From: Rhizomicrobium sp.
GTDB taxonomy: Bacteria > Pseudomonadota > Alphaproteobacteria > Micropepsales > Micropepsaceae
Direction of reading: 5' to 3'
Length of the DNA stretch: 64,000 nucleotides
NCBI GenBank assembly: GCA_037200385.1
Contig: JBBCGL010000001.1
Coordinates: 3,797,418-3,861,417 of the forward strand
This document shows positions 34,181 through 43,659 of the stretch, one piece after another; position 1 is the stretch's first letter; each line of letters starts with the position of its first letter. A model generated the notes under the pieces. The model made no database searches. It saw only the letters and a list, made by a program, of their open reading frames with translations, and was not told where the DNA came from. The position numbers and the translations under genes were made by a program.

Positions 34181-35557
34181 TCACCCGTTCACCACGCGCT
34201 GCTCGCCATGGCTCGGGATCGCCAGGCCGGACTGCGAATATTCCCGCAGCTTGTTGCGCAGCGTGCGGATCGAGATGCCCAGGATGTTCGCGGCATGCGT
34301 CCGGTTGCCCAGGCAATGGTCCAGCGTGTCGAGGATCAGGTCGCGCTCGACGTCGGCCACCGTGCGGCCGACCAGGCCGCGCGTCACCGCCACCGCGTTG
34401 CTCACCGCCGCCTGCACCGGCGCCGGCAGGTCGCCGGGGCGGCCATGGGCCACCTGCGTGCCGTCCGGCAGGCGGATCGCCTCGGGCTGGATGTCGGGCC
34501 CGCTCGCCAGCAGCACGGCGCGATGGATGGTGTTCTCGAGTTCGCGGACATTGCCGCGCCAGGGATGTCCGGCCAGCAGGCGCTCGGTCACCGGCGCGAT
34601 CGGGCGATAGGCGACGCCGTTGGCCTGGGCGTATTTGTGCGCGAAGTGCCGCGCCAGCGCCTGGATGTCCTTCGGCCGCTCACGCAGGGCGGGCAGCCGC
34701 AGGTTCACGACGTTCAGGCGATAGAACAGGTCCTCGCGGAAGATGCCGTGCTTCACCGCATCGGCGAGGTCGCGGTTGGAGGTCGCGATGATCCGGATGT
34801 CGACCTTGACCGGCTTGGTGCCGCCGACGCGGTCGATCTCGCGCTCCTGGATCGCGCGCAGCAGCTTGGCCTGCAGCCGGGCATCCATCTCGCTGATTTC
34901 GTCCAGCAGCAGCGTGCCGCCATTGGCTTCTTCGAACTTGCCGATGCGCCGGGCGATGGCGCCGGTGAAAGCGCCCTTCTCATGGCCGAACAATTCGGAT
35001 TCGAGGAGGTTTTCGGGGATCGCGGCGCAGTTGACCGAGATGAAGGCCCTGTCGGCGCGCTGCGACTTGCGGTGGATGTAGCGTGCCATCACCTCCTTGC
35101 CGGTGCCGCTCTCGCCCGTGATCAGGATAGAGGCTTCCGACGGCGCGACCTGGTCGGCGAGGGAGATCACCGCCTCCATCGCCTCGTCCTCGAAGATCAT
35201 CTGGTGGCTTTCGTCCGCCACGGCGGCGAGGACGGCGGCGATCAGCTCGGGATCGGGCGGCAGCGGCAGGTATTCCTTGGCGCCGGCGCGGATCGCATCG
35301 ACCGCGCTGCGCGCGTCGGTGTTGATGCCGCAGGCGACGACCGGGGTGCAGATGCGCTCCGTCGACAGCCCGCGCACCAGGAGCGCGATGTCGCATTTGA
35401 CGTCGCAGAGCACGAGGTCGGCGCCCTTGCCGCCGCGCAGGCTGGCAAGGGCCTGCTCGATATCGATGGCGTGCGTGACCTTGGCGCCGCGATCCATCGC
35501 GATCTTGGTGGCGGTGCTGAGCTGCCCTTGGAGCTGGCCGACGATGAGTAGACGCAT
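34181..35557 (-). CDS. flbD: Sigma-54-dependent flagellar regulator FlbD
   Basis: A 458-aa enhancer-binding protein. The N-terminal receiver-like domain is degenerate, as in Caulobacter FlbD, which is controlled by FliX rather than by a kinase. The AAA+ domain has Walker A GESGTGKE near 147, [13 protein letters not shown] (sigma-54 contact loop at about 195-200) and [13 protein letters not shown]. The C-terminal Fis-type HTH is [20 protein letters not shown]. It should activate late genes from -24/-12 promoters; two such promoters are visible at fliK/flgK. Last gene of the fliF operon. Confidence 0.94.
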   Translation of the reverse strand: MRLLIVGQLQGQLSTATKIAMDRGAKVTHAIDIEQALASLRGGKGADLVLCDVKCDIALLVRGLSTERICTPVVACGINTDARSAVDAIRAGAKEYLPLPPDPELIAAVLAAVADESHQMIFEDEAMEAVISLADQVAPSEASILITGESGTGKEVMARYIHRKSQRADRAFISVNCAAIPENLLESELFGHEKGAFTGAIARRIGKFEEANGGTLLLDEISEMDARLQAKLLRAIQEREIDRVGGTKPVKVDIRIIATSNRDLADAVKHGIFREDLFYRLNVVNLRLPALRERPKDIQALARHFAHKYAQANGVAYRPIAPVTERLLAGHPWRGNVRELENTIHRAVLLASGPDIQPEAIRLPDGTQVAHGRPGDLPAPVQAAVSNAVAVTRGLVGRTVADVERDLILDTLDHCLGNRTHAANILGISIRTLRNKLREYSQSGLAIPSHGEQRVVNG

Positions 35558-35581
35558 GGCTTGTTTCCTTCTCGCCGCCGC

Positions 35582-35935
35582 TTACGACTGACCGGCTTTG
35601 ATGATTTCCGTCATGGTGACGCCCAGCCGGTCCTCGACGAGGACGACCTCGCCGCGCGCGACCAGCCGGTCGTTGACATAGATGTCGATCGCCTCGCCGA
35701 CCTTGCGGTCCAGCTCGACCACGGTGCCCTTGCCGAGCTTGAGAAGCTGGCTGACTTCCATCGACGACTTGCCGAGCACCGCGGACACCGTGACCGGAAC
35801 GTCGAACACCGCTTCGAGGTCCTGCGCCGTGCGCTTGATCTCGGCGTCCTGCGAGCTGTCGCCGGTCAGCAGGGCGGCGCTGGCGCCGCGCCCTTCATGT
35901 CCCAGATCGGGCAGGTCGACATCATTGGGGGCCAT
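35582..35935 (-). CDS. fliN: Flagellar motor switch protein FliN
   Basis: A 117-aa C-ring protein. The SpoA domain is complete: VFDVPVTVSAVLGKSSMEVS, LLKLGKGTVVELDRKVGEAI, VNDRLVARGEVVLVEDRLGV and TEIIK. The N-terminal ~35 residues are variable. It follows fliH by 3 bases in the Caulobacter gene order fliF-fliG-flbE-fliN-flbD. Confidence 0.95.
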   Translation of the reverse strand: MAPNDVDLPDLGHEGRGASAALLTGDSSQDAEIKRTAQDLEAVFDVPVTVSAVLGKSSMEVSQLLKLGKGTVVELDRKVGEAIDIYVNDRLVARGEVVLVEDRLGVTMTEIIKAGQS

Positions 35936-35938
35936 GGT

Positions 35939-36562
35939 TCAGTCCTCCGACGCGGGATGGGAAAAGCGGCGCGCGATCAATTCGGCGATGGCGGTTTCGA
36001 TGGCGGCGCCGGCGCGCTCGGTTCCGCCGCCACGCCATTCGATGCGGCAATCGGCGCCGTTCATCGCGGGATCGCTCGAGACGACGATGCGGCCTTCGAA
36101 ACCTTCCTCCTGGGCGATCTCGGCCAGCCGGGAGCGCAGGAGCTCCGCGACGGCGGCGCTGGCGTGCAGGACGACGCGCGGTTCGCCCAACGCCTGGTGC
36201 AGCGCCTGGCGCAGCGTCTCCTCGACATCGGCGACGGGCAGCGCGTCGACCGCGGCGGCGGCGAGGCGGCGGGCGGCGGCGAGCCCGATCATCGCGGCTT
36301 CCCGGCGGACCTCCTCCGTCGCCTTGGCGGAGCGGGTGACGACCGCACGCAGGGATTCGACCAGCCGCGCCATCTCCTGCGCCTGGGCCTCGGCGGCGCG
36401 CACCTGGCCGGCCTTCAGGCCCTGTTCGCGGGCCCGGGCCGAGAGCTGGTCGATCTCGTCCGTCGTGTACGCCTTCTTCTGGCGCGCCCGCGCGGCATTG
36501 GAGACGAGATCGCCCTCGGGGCGGAACTCGGTGTCGAAGGTGTATTTCGCCGACATGCCCAT
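35939..36562 (-). CDS. fliH: FliH-like flagellar export protein (FlbE)
   Basis: A 207-aa protein at the position of Caulobacter flbE, the FliH equivalent, which holds FliI at the export gate. It has an extended charged N-terminus, a helical coiled-coil middle (ARAREQGLKAGQVRAAEAQA, LVESLRAVVTRSAKATEEV) and a C-terminal domain of FliH/V-ATPase-E type (ALGEPRVVLHASAAVAELLR, CRIEWRGGGTERAGAAIETA). ATG 36562 overlaps the fliG stop; ATG 36556 is equally possible. Low sequence conservation makes the neighbourhood important for the call. Confidence 0.85.
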   Translation of the reverse strand: MGMSAKYTFDTEFRPEGDLVSNAARARQKKAYTTDEIDQLSARAREQGLKAGQVRAAEAQAQEMARLVESLRAVVTRSAKATEEVRREAAMIGLAAARRLAAAAVDALPVADVEETLRQALHQALGEPRVVLHASAAVAELLRSRLAEIAQEEGFEGRIVVSSDPAMNGADCRIEWRGGGTERAGAAIETAIAELIARRFSHPASED

Positions 36563-37596
36563 CAATACACCAGCTCGTCTTCGGCATTGCCGTTGGCGAT
36601 CATGATCTCGCCCTTGTTGGCGAGGTCCTTGGCGACGTTGACCATGCGCATCTGCGCCTCGTCGACGTCCTTGAGGCGCACCGGCCCCATCGCTTCCATG
36701 TCCTCGCGCAGGATCTTGCCGGCGCGCTCGCTCATGTTGGAGAAGAAGACGTCGCGCAGCGTGTCGGTCGAGCCCTTGAGCGCGAGGCCCAGCTTGTCCT
36801 TCTCGACATGGCGCAGCAGCGTCTGGATCGAGCCGGGATCGAGCTTGCCGAGGTCCTCGAAGGTGAACATCAGCGCCTTGATGCGCTCGGCCGAATCGCG
36901 GCTGCGCTCTTCCAGCGCGGTGACGAAGCGGCTTTCGGTCTGGCGGTCGAAATTGTTGAAGATCTCCGCCATGTGCTCATGGCTGTCGCGCCGCGCGGTG
37001 CGCGCGAGGTTCGACATGAACTCGACGCGCAGGGTCTGCTCGACCTTGTCGAGGATGTCCTTGGGCACCGATTCCATGCGCAGCATGCGCTGCACGACCT
37101 CCAGCGCGAATTCCTCGGGCAGGGCGCCGAGCACCCGCGCCGCATGTTCCGGCTTGATCTTCGAGAGCACGACCGAAACAGTCTGCGGATATTCGTTCTT
37201 CAGGTAGTTCGCGAGGACCGTCTCGTTCACGTTTGCGAGCTTGTCCCACATGGTGCGCCCGGCGGGGCCGCGGATCTCCTCCATGATCTGCCCGACCTTC
37301 TCCTCGGGCATCATGCGCGACAGCAGGCGCTCGGTGGATTCGTAGGAGCCCATCAGCGAGCCGGTGCCCGACATCTGCGACACGAAGTCGACCAGCAGTT
37401 TCTCGACCAGGCCCGACGACACCGTGCCGAGCGTCGACATGACCTGGGAGACTTCCTTGACCTCCTCCTCGTCCATCATCTGCCAGAGCTTGGCGGAATG
37501 CTCCTCGCCCAGCGACAGCATGATGATCGCCGAGCGCTCGGCGCCGGTGAGCTGGCGGATGTCTTCCTTGACGGTCGGTTTGCTGCGCGGTGCCAT
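36562..37596 (-). CDS. fliG: Flagellar motor switch protein FliG
   Basis: A 344-aa C-ring protein linking the MS ring to the stator. N-terminal [20 protein letters not shown], middle EHPQ-like region [20 protein letters not shown], and C-terminal charged torque helix [20 protein letters not shown] are all conserved. Starts 6 bases after fliF. Confidence 0.96.
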   Translation of the reverse strand: MAPRSKPTVKEDIRQLTGAERSAIIMLSLGEEHSAKLWQMMDEEEVKEVSQVMSTLGTVSSGLVEKLLVDFVSQMSGTGSLMGSYESTERLLSRMMPEEKVGQIMEEIRGPAGRTMWDKLANVNETVLANYLKNEYPQTVSVVLSKIKPEHAARVLGALPEEFALEVVQRMLRMESVPKDILDKVEQTLRVEFMSNLARTARRDSHEHMAEIFNNFDRQTESRFVTALEERSRDSAERIKALMFTFEDLGKLDPGSIQTLLRHVEKDKLGLALKGSTDTLRDVFFSNMSERAGKILREDMEAMGPVRLKDVDEAQMRMVNVAKDLANKGEIMIANGNAEDELVY

Positions 37597-37602
37597 GGTC
37601 GC

Positions 37603-39237
37603 TTATGCCGGTTCGTGGAGCCAGGTGCGGATGATCGCGAGCGCTTCCTCGGGATGCGTCTGCACGACCTCGCCGACCTTCTTGATGGAGGATTCGCGGA
37701 CCTGGCCCTCGAATTGCGAGATGTCGATCGACGGGCGCGACGGCGCGGAGATCGCAACCGGCTGGCCGGATGCGTCGAGCTGCGGCGTCGCCGATGCGGG
37801 GACCGGGGAGGGCGGCGACAGCTGGCCCGCCACGACGCCGCCCGGTGCCTGCGGGGCGAGCGCGTAATTGTTCGGGGCGAACATCCGGCTGATCAGCGGG
37901 CGGGCGACGAAGAAGCCGATCAGCAGCGCGGTGACGGAGAAGATCGCCACCTCGATGATCTTGAACCAGTCCTGGCCGTCGAGGCCGAGCAGCGGCGCGG
38001 GTGCCGGCGTGCCGTCCGGCACGTCCATGCGCGCGAAAGGCATGTTGTCGACAGCCACGATGTCGCCGCGCTTGGCGTCGTAGCCGATGGCGGACTTCAC
38101 CAGCGCGTCGATCTGCTTCATCTCGGCCGGGCTGCGGGGCTTGTAGGCGGCGGCCGTCGCGCCCGGCGTGCCGTCGACGACGACCGCGACCGACAGCTTG
38201 TTCACCGTGCCGCCGTCGACCGCGCTGGTCGTGGTGGTGTGGTCGATCTCGTAGTTGGTCGTCTCTTCGGTGCGGGCGGCGTCGGACTTGGAGCCGTCCG
38301 CGCCCGGCGCGGTGCCGCCGCCGGGAAGCGCGCTGGCCACCGAGACCGCCGCGGCGCCGGCGCCATTGGTGTCGGTGTTGTTGGATTCGACGGTCTGGGT
38401 CGAACGCACCACCTTGCTGTCGGGGTCGAAATGCTCGGCGACGGTGTTCTCGTGCTTGTAGTTCATGTCGGCCGTCACCTGGACGCGGACATGGCCGGGG
38501 CCGACGACGCTGGCGACGATGGACTCGATGCGCTGGCGCAGCCGGTCCTCGAATTCGGTCGTCTGGTTGTCCTCGCCGATCGATGCGGCGTTGGGTCCGT
38601 TCTTGTCGTCGCCCCCGGCCAGCAGGTCGCCCTTGTCGTCGACCACGGCGACGCGCTCGGCGGTCAGCCCGGCGACGGCGGCGGCGACGAGGTGCTGGAC
38701 GGCCTGCACCTGGCCGCGGCCCAGCACGCCGCGCGTCTTGAGCACGACCGAGGCGGTCGGCGACTGGTCGTCATGGCTGAAGATCTGGCGCTCGGGGATG
38801 ACGAGGTGCACGCGCACGCCGTCGACGCCCTGGATGGTCTGGATGGAACGCGCCAGCTCGCCTTCCAGGGCGCGCAGGCGGTTGATGTTCTGGACGAAGG
38901 CGGTGGCGCCGAACGCATCCGACTTGTCGAAGATCTCGTAGCCGACGCCGGCCGCCGGCAGGTTGTCCTGCGCCAATTCCATGCGCAGCTTGGTGACGTC
39001 GTCGGCGGGGACGAGGATGGTGCCGCCGTCGCCCTTGGCTTCGTATTTGACGTTGAGCGAGTCGAGCTTGGCGGTGACCGAAGCGGCGTCGCGCGCCTCG
39101 AGGCCGGAGAACAGGATGGCCTTCGGCGGCTCGGTCAGTGCGCCCGCGACATAGAGGAAGAACGCGGTCAGCGCCGCGGCCACGCCCGCCATGACGCCGA
39201 ACCGCGCCGCCCCGATTGCTTTGACGAACTCCGGCAA
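37603..39237 (-). CDS. fliF: Flagellar MS-ring protein FliF
   Basis: A 544-aa MS-ring subunit with an N-terminal TM (about 16-34) and a second TM near 415-436 (IIEVAIFSVTALLIGFFVAR). The YscJ/FliF domain shows ILFSGLEARDAASVTAKLDS, YEIFDKSDAFGATAFVQNIN and RVHLVIPERQIFS. The C-terminal FliG-binding tail includes QVRESSIKKVGEVVQTHPEE and ends IRTWLHE. First gene of the operon; a CtrA-box-like site lies about 70 bases upstream. Confidence 0.96.
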   Translation of the reverse strand: MPEFVKAIGAARFGVMAGVAAALTAFFLYVAGALTEPPKAILFSGLEARDAASVTAKLDSLNVKYEAKGDGGTILVPADDVTKLRMELAQDNLPAAGVGYEIFDKSDAFGATAFVQNINRLRALEGELARSIQTIQGVDGVRVHLVIPERQIFSHDDQSPTASVVLKTRGVLGRGQVQAVQHLVAAAVAGLTAERVAVVDDKGDLLAGGDDKNGPNAASIGEDNQTTEFEDRLRQRIESIVASVVGPGHVRVQVTADMNYKHENTVAEHFDPDSKVVRSTQTVESNNTDTNGAGAAAVSVASALPGGGTAPGADGSKSDAARTEETTNYEIDHTTTTSAVDGGTVNKLSVAVVVDGTPGATAAAYKPRSPAEMKQIDALVKSAIGYDAKRGDIVAVDNMPFARMDVPDGTPAPAPLLGLDGQDWFKIIEVAIFSVTALLIGFFVARPLISRMFAPNNYALAPQAPGGVVAGQLSPPSPVPASATPQLDASGQPVAISAPSRPSIDISQFEGQVRESSIKKVGEVVQTHPEEALAIIRTWLHEPA

Positions 39238-39304
39238 TGTGCCCTCCGCTCTCGAACGCGAAGAGGTCTCGCGCCGTGCTAGGCAAACATTGCCGTGTCG
39301 TTGG

Positions 39305-39320
39305 TAAAGGCGCGCTTAAC
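39305..39320. promoter_or_regulatory. CtrA-box-like site before fliF
   Basis: TAAA-GGCGCGC-TTAAC on the plus strand, one mismatch from TTAA-N7-TTAAC. It lies 68-83 bases upstream of the fliF start, between fliF and sciP. In Caulobacter the fliF operon is a direct CtrA target and SciP acts at CtrA promoters. Confidence 0.45.
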
Positions 39321-39393
39321 GATGAGAGGGGAGTAGCGAGTAGGGATTGGGTAACCTTTGCGCCTCGGCTCTCCCTGTTCGCTACTTGCTCGC

Positions 39394-39669
39394 TCAGTTG
39401 CGATACTGCTGCACCCGCGTCGCGCGCAGGCCCGGCATGCCGAATCGGTCGATCGCGCGCTGCCAGGCGAGGAATTCCTCCACCGTCAGCGTATAGCGCT
39501 TGCAGGCGTCGTCCAGGCTCAGGAGGCCGCCGCGCACCGCGGCGACGACTTCGGCCTTGCGCCGGATGACCCAGCGCCGTGTTCCCGGCGGCGGAAGATC
39601 GGCAAGCGTCAGCGGGCTGCCATCCGGCCCGATGACGTAGCTCACGCGTCCTTTTCTCTCTTCGCCCAT
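39394..39669 (-). CDS. sciP: Small CtrA-inhibitory protein SciP (DUF1153)
   Basis: A 91-aa protein of the DUF1153 family. Caulobacter SciP binds CtrA and blocks transcription from CtrA promoters. The highly conserved blocks are present: GRVSYVIGPDGSPLTLADLP, RWVIRRKAEVVAAVRGGLLS and the HTH-like DACKRYTLTVEEFLAWQRAI, ending LRATRVQQYR. Located between flgE and fliF, close to flagellar genes as in Caulobacter. Confidence 0.94.
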   Translation of the reverse strand: MGEERKGRVSYVIGPDGSPLTLADLPPPGTRRWVIRRKAEVVAAVRGGLLSLDDACKRYTLTVEEFLAWQRAIDRFGMPGLRATRVQQYRN

Positions 39670-39787
39670 TTATCTGGACTCCCAACCTCATTACTCACGC
39701 GCAACCTAGTCCTGCCGGCTTTAAAATTTGGCTGAGGGGCGTGGTAAACGAACCGTCATGATTTCCGCTCCAACTGGACACATCTCG

Positions 39788-39827
39788 GGAACTTCCGCGC
39801 CGCGCCCTCGCACGGCGCGGAAGTTCC
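39788..39827. terminator. Strong hairpin after flgE, no U-tract
   Basis: A 15-bp perfect stem (GGAACTTCCGCGCCG / CGGCGCGGAAGTTCC) with a 10-nt loop, 11 bases beyond the flgE stop. No T run follows in the flgE direction, so it may stabilise the 3' end rather than terminate by itself. Confidence 0.55.
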
Positions 39828-39837
39828 GCGCGCTGCG

Positions 39838-41163
39838 TTACTGGATCTGTTCCAGCGTCTGCAGCATTTGATCGGCCGTGGTGACGATGCGGGCCGATGC
39901 CGAATAGGCCCGCTGGGTGGTGATGAGGTTGGTGAACTCGTTGGCGAGGTCGACCGTCGAGCCTTCTAGCGCCTTGGACTGGATGACGCCCGCACCGCCC
40001 AGATTCGCCTCGCCGATGGTCGGCGAGCCCGATGCGTTGGACGCGACATAGGCGTTGCCCGACACCGCCGAGAGGCCGTCGGGGTTCGCGAAGGTCGCGA
40101 CCGGGATCTTGAACACCTTCTGCGACAGGCCGTTGGAGAACTGCGCCGTGACGAAACCGTCGGAGTCGATCGAGATGCCGGACAGCGAGCCGAACAGCGC
40201 CCCGTCGACCGTGGACGACACGAGCGCGGAGGGATTGTCGGCCTGGGTGATGCCGTCGGAGCCGCCGACCGAACCCATGTCGATGCTGATGGTCTGTGGA
40301 TTGAGGCCGGAGGCCGAGGGCGCCCAGGGGATGGTGACGCTGATGTCGCCGGTGGGCGACGCGGCCGAGGTGTCGGCGGTCTTCAGCGTGCCGTCGGCAT
40401 TGAACGACATCGTGCCGGTCTTCAGCACGTTGTTGGTCGGGCTGCCGATATTGGCGCCCGCGCCCTGGTAGGTCACTTCATAGGACCAGGTGTTGGCGCC
40501 GGTCTTGACGTAGGAGACCTGTAGCGGCTGCGTGCCGCCCTGGCTGTCATAGACGTTGATGGTGCGCTGGAAGTCGGCCTTCACATTGCCGGCCGCCATG
40601 TCGCCCGGCGTATAGGTGGAGGTGATGTCCGTCGAGGCCTGCAGGTTGGCCTTGATCGACATCGAGGTCGTCGCCTCCGCCTTGCCGGCGAGATCGTTGA
40701 CGTTGATGTTGGTCAGGTCGTTGCGGTCGGTCGGCACCGAGCCGTCGGCGGAGAGCGGCCAGCCCATCAGGTAGAAGCCCGAGGCGTTCTGCAGGTTGCC
40801 GTTGGAGTCCGGCGTGAAATTGCCGGCGCGGGTATAGCAGAGCGACTGGCTGGTGCCGTTGGTCGCGGCGAGATTGGGGCTCACCACGAAGAAGCCGTTG
40901 CCCGAGATCGCCAGGTCGGTCGGCGACTGGGTCGAGGTGATGCCGCCCTGCTCGGTGATGTTCTGCGCCTGGTTGGCGACCACGCCGGCCGAGGACACGT
41001 CGCCGGAGCCGACCGCCGAGGCGAGCAGCGTGGCGAAGGCGTTGCCGGACGCCTTGTAGCCGATGGTGTTGACGTTCGCGATGTTGGACGATGCAACGCT
41101 CAGGGCCCGGCTGTTGGCGTCGAGGCCCGAGACGCCGATCATCATTGCGCCATAGATGCTCAT
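39838..41163 (-). CDS. flgE: Flagellar hook protein FlgE
   Basis: A 441-aa hook subunit. N-terminal MSIYGAMMIGVSGLDANSRA and SSNIANVNTIGYKASGNAFA are the FlgE D0 helix and rod-hook motif; SGNGFFVVSPN follows; the C-terminus LANEFTNLITTQRAYSASAR and ADQMLQTLEQI is the family end. It follows flgD by 86 bases on the same strand. Secreted by the flagellar apparatus, hence no signal peptide. Confidence 0.96.
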   Translation of the reverse strand: MSIYGAMMIGVSGLDANSRALSVASSNIANVNTIGYKASGNAFATLLASAVGSGDVSSAGVVANQAQNITEQGGITSTQSPTDLAISGNGFFVVSPNLAATNGTSQSLCYTRAGNFTPDSNGNLQNASGFYLMGWPLSADGSVPTDRNDLTNINVNDLAGKAEATTSMSIKANLQASTDITSTYTPGDMAAGNVKADFQRTINVYDSQGGTQPLQVSYVKTGANTWSYEVTYQGAGANIGSPTNNVLKTGTMSFNADGTLKTADTSAASPTGDISVTIPWAPSASGLNPQTISIDMGSVGGSDGITQADNPSALVSSTVDGALFGSLSGISIDSDGFVTAQFSNGLSQKVFKIPVATFANPDGLSAVSGNAYVASNASGSPTIGEANLGGAGVIQSKALEGSTVDLANEFTNLITTQRAYSASARIVTTADQMLQTLEQIQ

Positions 41164-41249
41164 TGTCTGTCTTTCCTTGGGGGCTCGCGCGGCTTCTGGC
41201 CTGCCGCGAGCGGATCTCGAGCGCCCGTTTCTCGGGCGCGGGTTTCACA

Positions 41250-41909
41250 TCAAAGTGTTTCGACTCCCGCGACGTCCGCGAGGTTCACCGACATCGGCCC
41301 GACCATCAGGACGGGCGAGGCGCCGGTCATGTCGACTTCGCTGACCACGCCGGTGGAGGTGACGCTGTTGGTGACGGCCGTGCCGTCCGAGGCCGCGGCC
41401 GTCACGGTCAGCTTGTAGGTGCCGTCGGGCAGCTGTGTGCCGTCGGTCTTCTGGCCGTTCCAGTTGAACAGATGCGCGCCCGCACCGGTCTCGCCGGCGC
41501 CGCTATAGACGACGTTGCCATTGGCGTCGGTGACGCTCAGCTGCGTCGTGGCGGCTGCGGCATTCAGGTTGTAGGCCCAGATTGCCTGGCCGTTGGCGAG
41601 CGGCGCCTGGCCGTTCGCCACGGTGACCGCCTTGCCGAGATAGGACACGGCATAGGACCCGGTCTGGCTCGAGCCCTGGGTGATCAGGGTGTTGAGGTTG
41701 GTGTTGGTGTCGATCTGCTGCTCGACCTGGCTGTACTCGACGAGCTGCTGGGTGAACTGGTTGGAGTCCATCGGGCTCAGCGGATCCTGGTTCTGCAGCT
41801 GTGTGGTGAGCAGCGTGAGGAAGGTGCTGAAATTGCTGCTCAGCTGCTGCTGCGCGGCGTTGGGCTGCGGCGTGGTCGGCGTGTTGGTGGTGCTGGGAAC
41901 GGTTGTCAT
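41250..41909 (-). CDS. flgD: Flagellar hook cap protein FlgD
   Basis: A 219-aa hook-assembly cap. The N-terminal FLTLLTTQLQNQDPLSPMDS plus NQFTQQLVEYSQVEQQ is diagnostic. The middle has the FlgD Ig-like domain (FNWNGQKTDGTQLPDGTYKL). It lies between fliK and flgE, 8 bases after fliK, so the three are probably one sigma-54 operon. Confidence 0.95.
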   Translation of the reverse strand: MTTVPSTTNTPTTPQPNAAQQQLSSNFSTFLTLLTTQLQNQDPLSPMDSNQFTQQLVEYSQVEQQIDTNTNLNTLITQGSSQTGSYAVSYLGKAVTVANGQAPLANGQAIWAYNLNAAAATTQLSVTDANGNVVYSGAGETGAGAHLFNWNGQKTDGTQLPDGTYKLTVTAAASDGTAVTNSVTSTGVVSEVDMTGASPVLMVGPMSVNLADVAGVETL

Positions 41910-41917
41910 GTTGACCT

Positions 41918-43450
41918 CTAGACCCGGATGTCGAGCCGGGTGTCGCTTGCGCGCACATGGCCCAGGGAAACTGTGGACGCGGCACTGTCGACGGCCGCGA
42001 CGGCGCGGGCGGCGAACCCGCGGCCGCGCGGCGTGGCATTGCCGCCATTGTTGCTCTGTTGCTGCTGCTGGCCCTTGAGCGAGAAGCTGAGGCCGTTCTG
42101 CGTCAGGTCGAGGCCGGCGTCTTTCAGCGCGCGCTCGAGATGCCCCTGGTCCTTCTGCAGCAGTTCCAGCGTCTGCGGCTTCTCGACGGTGAGCGAAGCC
42201 TGCGCCTTGCCGGCATCGTCGACCGTCAGGCGGACATCGACGCGGCCCAGCTCCGCCGGATCGAGGCGGATATCGAAATGCTTGGTCCCGCCGTCCGACT
42301 TCGAGGCGATATTGAACGCCAGCGCGTTGATGTCGGGCTCCGCGGACGGATGCGAGATCTGCAGCTGCGCCGAGACCCGCGTCGCTGCGGCGGTGCCCGC
42401 CGGGCCGGCGGTTGGTGCGAGGCCAGCGGCCTGCAGGCTCGCGGTCACCCGCGCATCCGGTGCCGGCGTCGCGCCGGCCAGCTCTGTCAGGTCGTCGGTC
42501 GGCACGCGCGTGCGCGTCTCGGCCGGGGGCGCGGTCGCCGTGTCGGGCCGATCCTGTTGTGCGGGACGCGCATCGGCCGGCTGCGAACCGTTCTTCGGCA
42601 CGTCCAGCGCGCCATGCAGCGGAATCGCCGGCGCGGCCGCCGTCTTGGAATCGGTGAAACTGCGCGTCGCCGTGGTGCCGGCATCGGCCAGCGTTGCGGC
42701 CGCGCTGTTGCGACTTTGCGCCTTGCCGTCATCGCCGGCGGCTTTGGCATCGCCGGGCTTGCCCGGTTTGACGACCGTGCCCTTGGGCTGGATCGCTGCC
42801 GCTGCGACATCGGTCGCGGGCGCTGCGGCCGCTTGTGCGATCGGCGCGGTCGTTTCGGCTTCGCCATCACGATCCGCTGGCGCCGCGGGCACGACGATGG
42901 CCGGCGGGACAAGCGCAACTGCGCCGGCCACTGCCGGTTGCGGCGGCGGTGCAGCCTGCACTGCGTTCGGATCGTCCGGTGTGTCGGCGGTATCGCTGCG
43001 CAGGCGGGCCGGATCCGATGTCCGGCCGTCGCGCATCCGCGTGTCTGCGCCGCGGGCCGTGGTCGCCATCGGCGTCGCGGCGGGCGGGTCGTTCGGCGGC
43101 GTGTCGCTGTCGGTATCGAGCCCCGCCATCGGGCGCAGGGCCGGATCGTCGTCGCTCGGTTTGGCGGCTGCCTGATCCGCCCGCGGCGGCGGAACGGAAG
43201 GGTCGGATGCCGGTGGCGTCGAAAGTGGCTGCGCCGGATCGCGCGCGTCGTCCGTCTTGCCGGTATCCTTGGACGGTTTCGCGGTCGGGCCGCTCGTCGT
43301 GTCAACAGGCTTTGCCGTCGCGCCGCCCTGCACGGCATCGTCCAGCATCGCGGAAAACGTATCGCCGTCCGCGGACGCAGTCGCGGCGGCACCGGCGGTC
43401 GCGCCGATGCTCTGTCCGTTCGTCACAGGGTTGGCGGCGATCGATGTCAC
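41918..43450 (-). CDS. fliK: Flagellar hook-length control protein FliK
   Basis: About 510 aa. The long middle is Ala/Pro/Asp/Thr-rich and disordered, as in FliK molecular rulers. The C-terminal Flg_hook domain is clear: HFDIRLDPAELGRVDVRLTV, LTVEKPQTLELLQKDQGHLE and RALKDAGLDLTQNGLSFSLK. GTG 43450 was chosen because a -24/-12 promoter ends at 43484, which would put the transcript start about 22 bases before it; the open frame continues far upstream across the promoter. flgD follows at once. Confidence 0.9.
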   Translation of the reverse strand: MTSIAANPVTNGQSIGATAGAAATASADGDTFSAMLDDAVQGGATAKPVDTTSGPTAKPSKDTGKTDDARDPAQPLSTPPASDPSVPPPRADQAAAKPSDDDPALRPMAGLDTDSDTPPNDPPAATPMATTARGADTRMRDGRTSDPARLRSDTADTPDDPNAVQAAPPPQPAVAGAVALVPPAIVVPAAPADRDGEAETTAPIAQAAAAPATDVAAAAIQPKGTVVKPGKPGDAKAAGDDGKAQSRNSAAATLADAGTTATRSFTDSKTAAAPAIPLHGALDVPKNGSQPADARPAQQDRPDTATAPPAETRTRVPTDDLTELAGATPAPDARVTASLQAAGLAPTAGPAGTAAATRVSAQLQISHPSAEPDINALAFNIASKSDGGTKHFDIRLDPAELGRVDVRLTVDDAGKAQASLTVEKPQTLELLQKDQGHLERALKDAGLDLTQNGLSFSLKGQQQQQSNNGGNATPRGRGFAARAVAAVDSAASTVSLGHVRASDTRLDIRV

Positions 43451-43483
43451 GAGCAGGCCCGCAGGTTTCCGTCGCCCGTCGTA

Positions 43484-43498
43484 GCAAGCCCCGGACCA
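43484..43498 (-). promoter_or_regulatory. Sigma-54 (-24/-12) promoter of fliK-flgD-flgE
   Basis: On the minus strand TGGTCC-GGGGC-TTGC, with GG and GC exactly ten bases apart. It matches TGGCAC-N5-TTGC at the invariant positions and lies 34 bases before the chosen fliK start. Confidence 0.6.
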
Positions 43499-43581
43499 GA
43501 TTTTTTTTAAGATGTTTTCGCGCCTTCCCTGTGGAAACGGAATTTTGCGGCGGCCCGGGACGGGCACGAACTGCAGCCGCG

Positions 43582-43596
43582 CGGCAAACTCTGCCG
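43582..43596. promoter_or_regulatory. Candidate FlbD enhancer palindrome
   Basis: CGGCA-AACTC-TGCCG, a perfect 5-bp inverted repeat midway between the two divergent -24/-12 promoters, 64 bases from the flgK promoter and 84 from the fliK one. FlbD of Caulobacter binds palindromic CGGCA-type ftr sites; the match is inferred. Confidence 0.5.
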
Positions 43597-43659
43597 GTCG
43601 CCACGGCGCGGATTGCCCTGTGCCGCCGCCGATATCGCGGGGAAACCGCCGCTTTCGCA

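Noticed and set aside
41185-41206. Possible sigma-54 promoter upstream of flgE
   Set aside because: GG and GC spacing can be found on the minus strand (CGGCAG...AAGC), but the match is poor and flgE can be read from the fliK promoter.
43500-43509. Run of eight T as a terminator
   Set aside because: No stem precedes it on either strand; it lies in the fliK-flgK promoter region.
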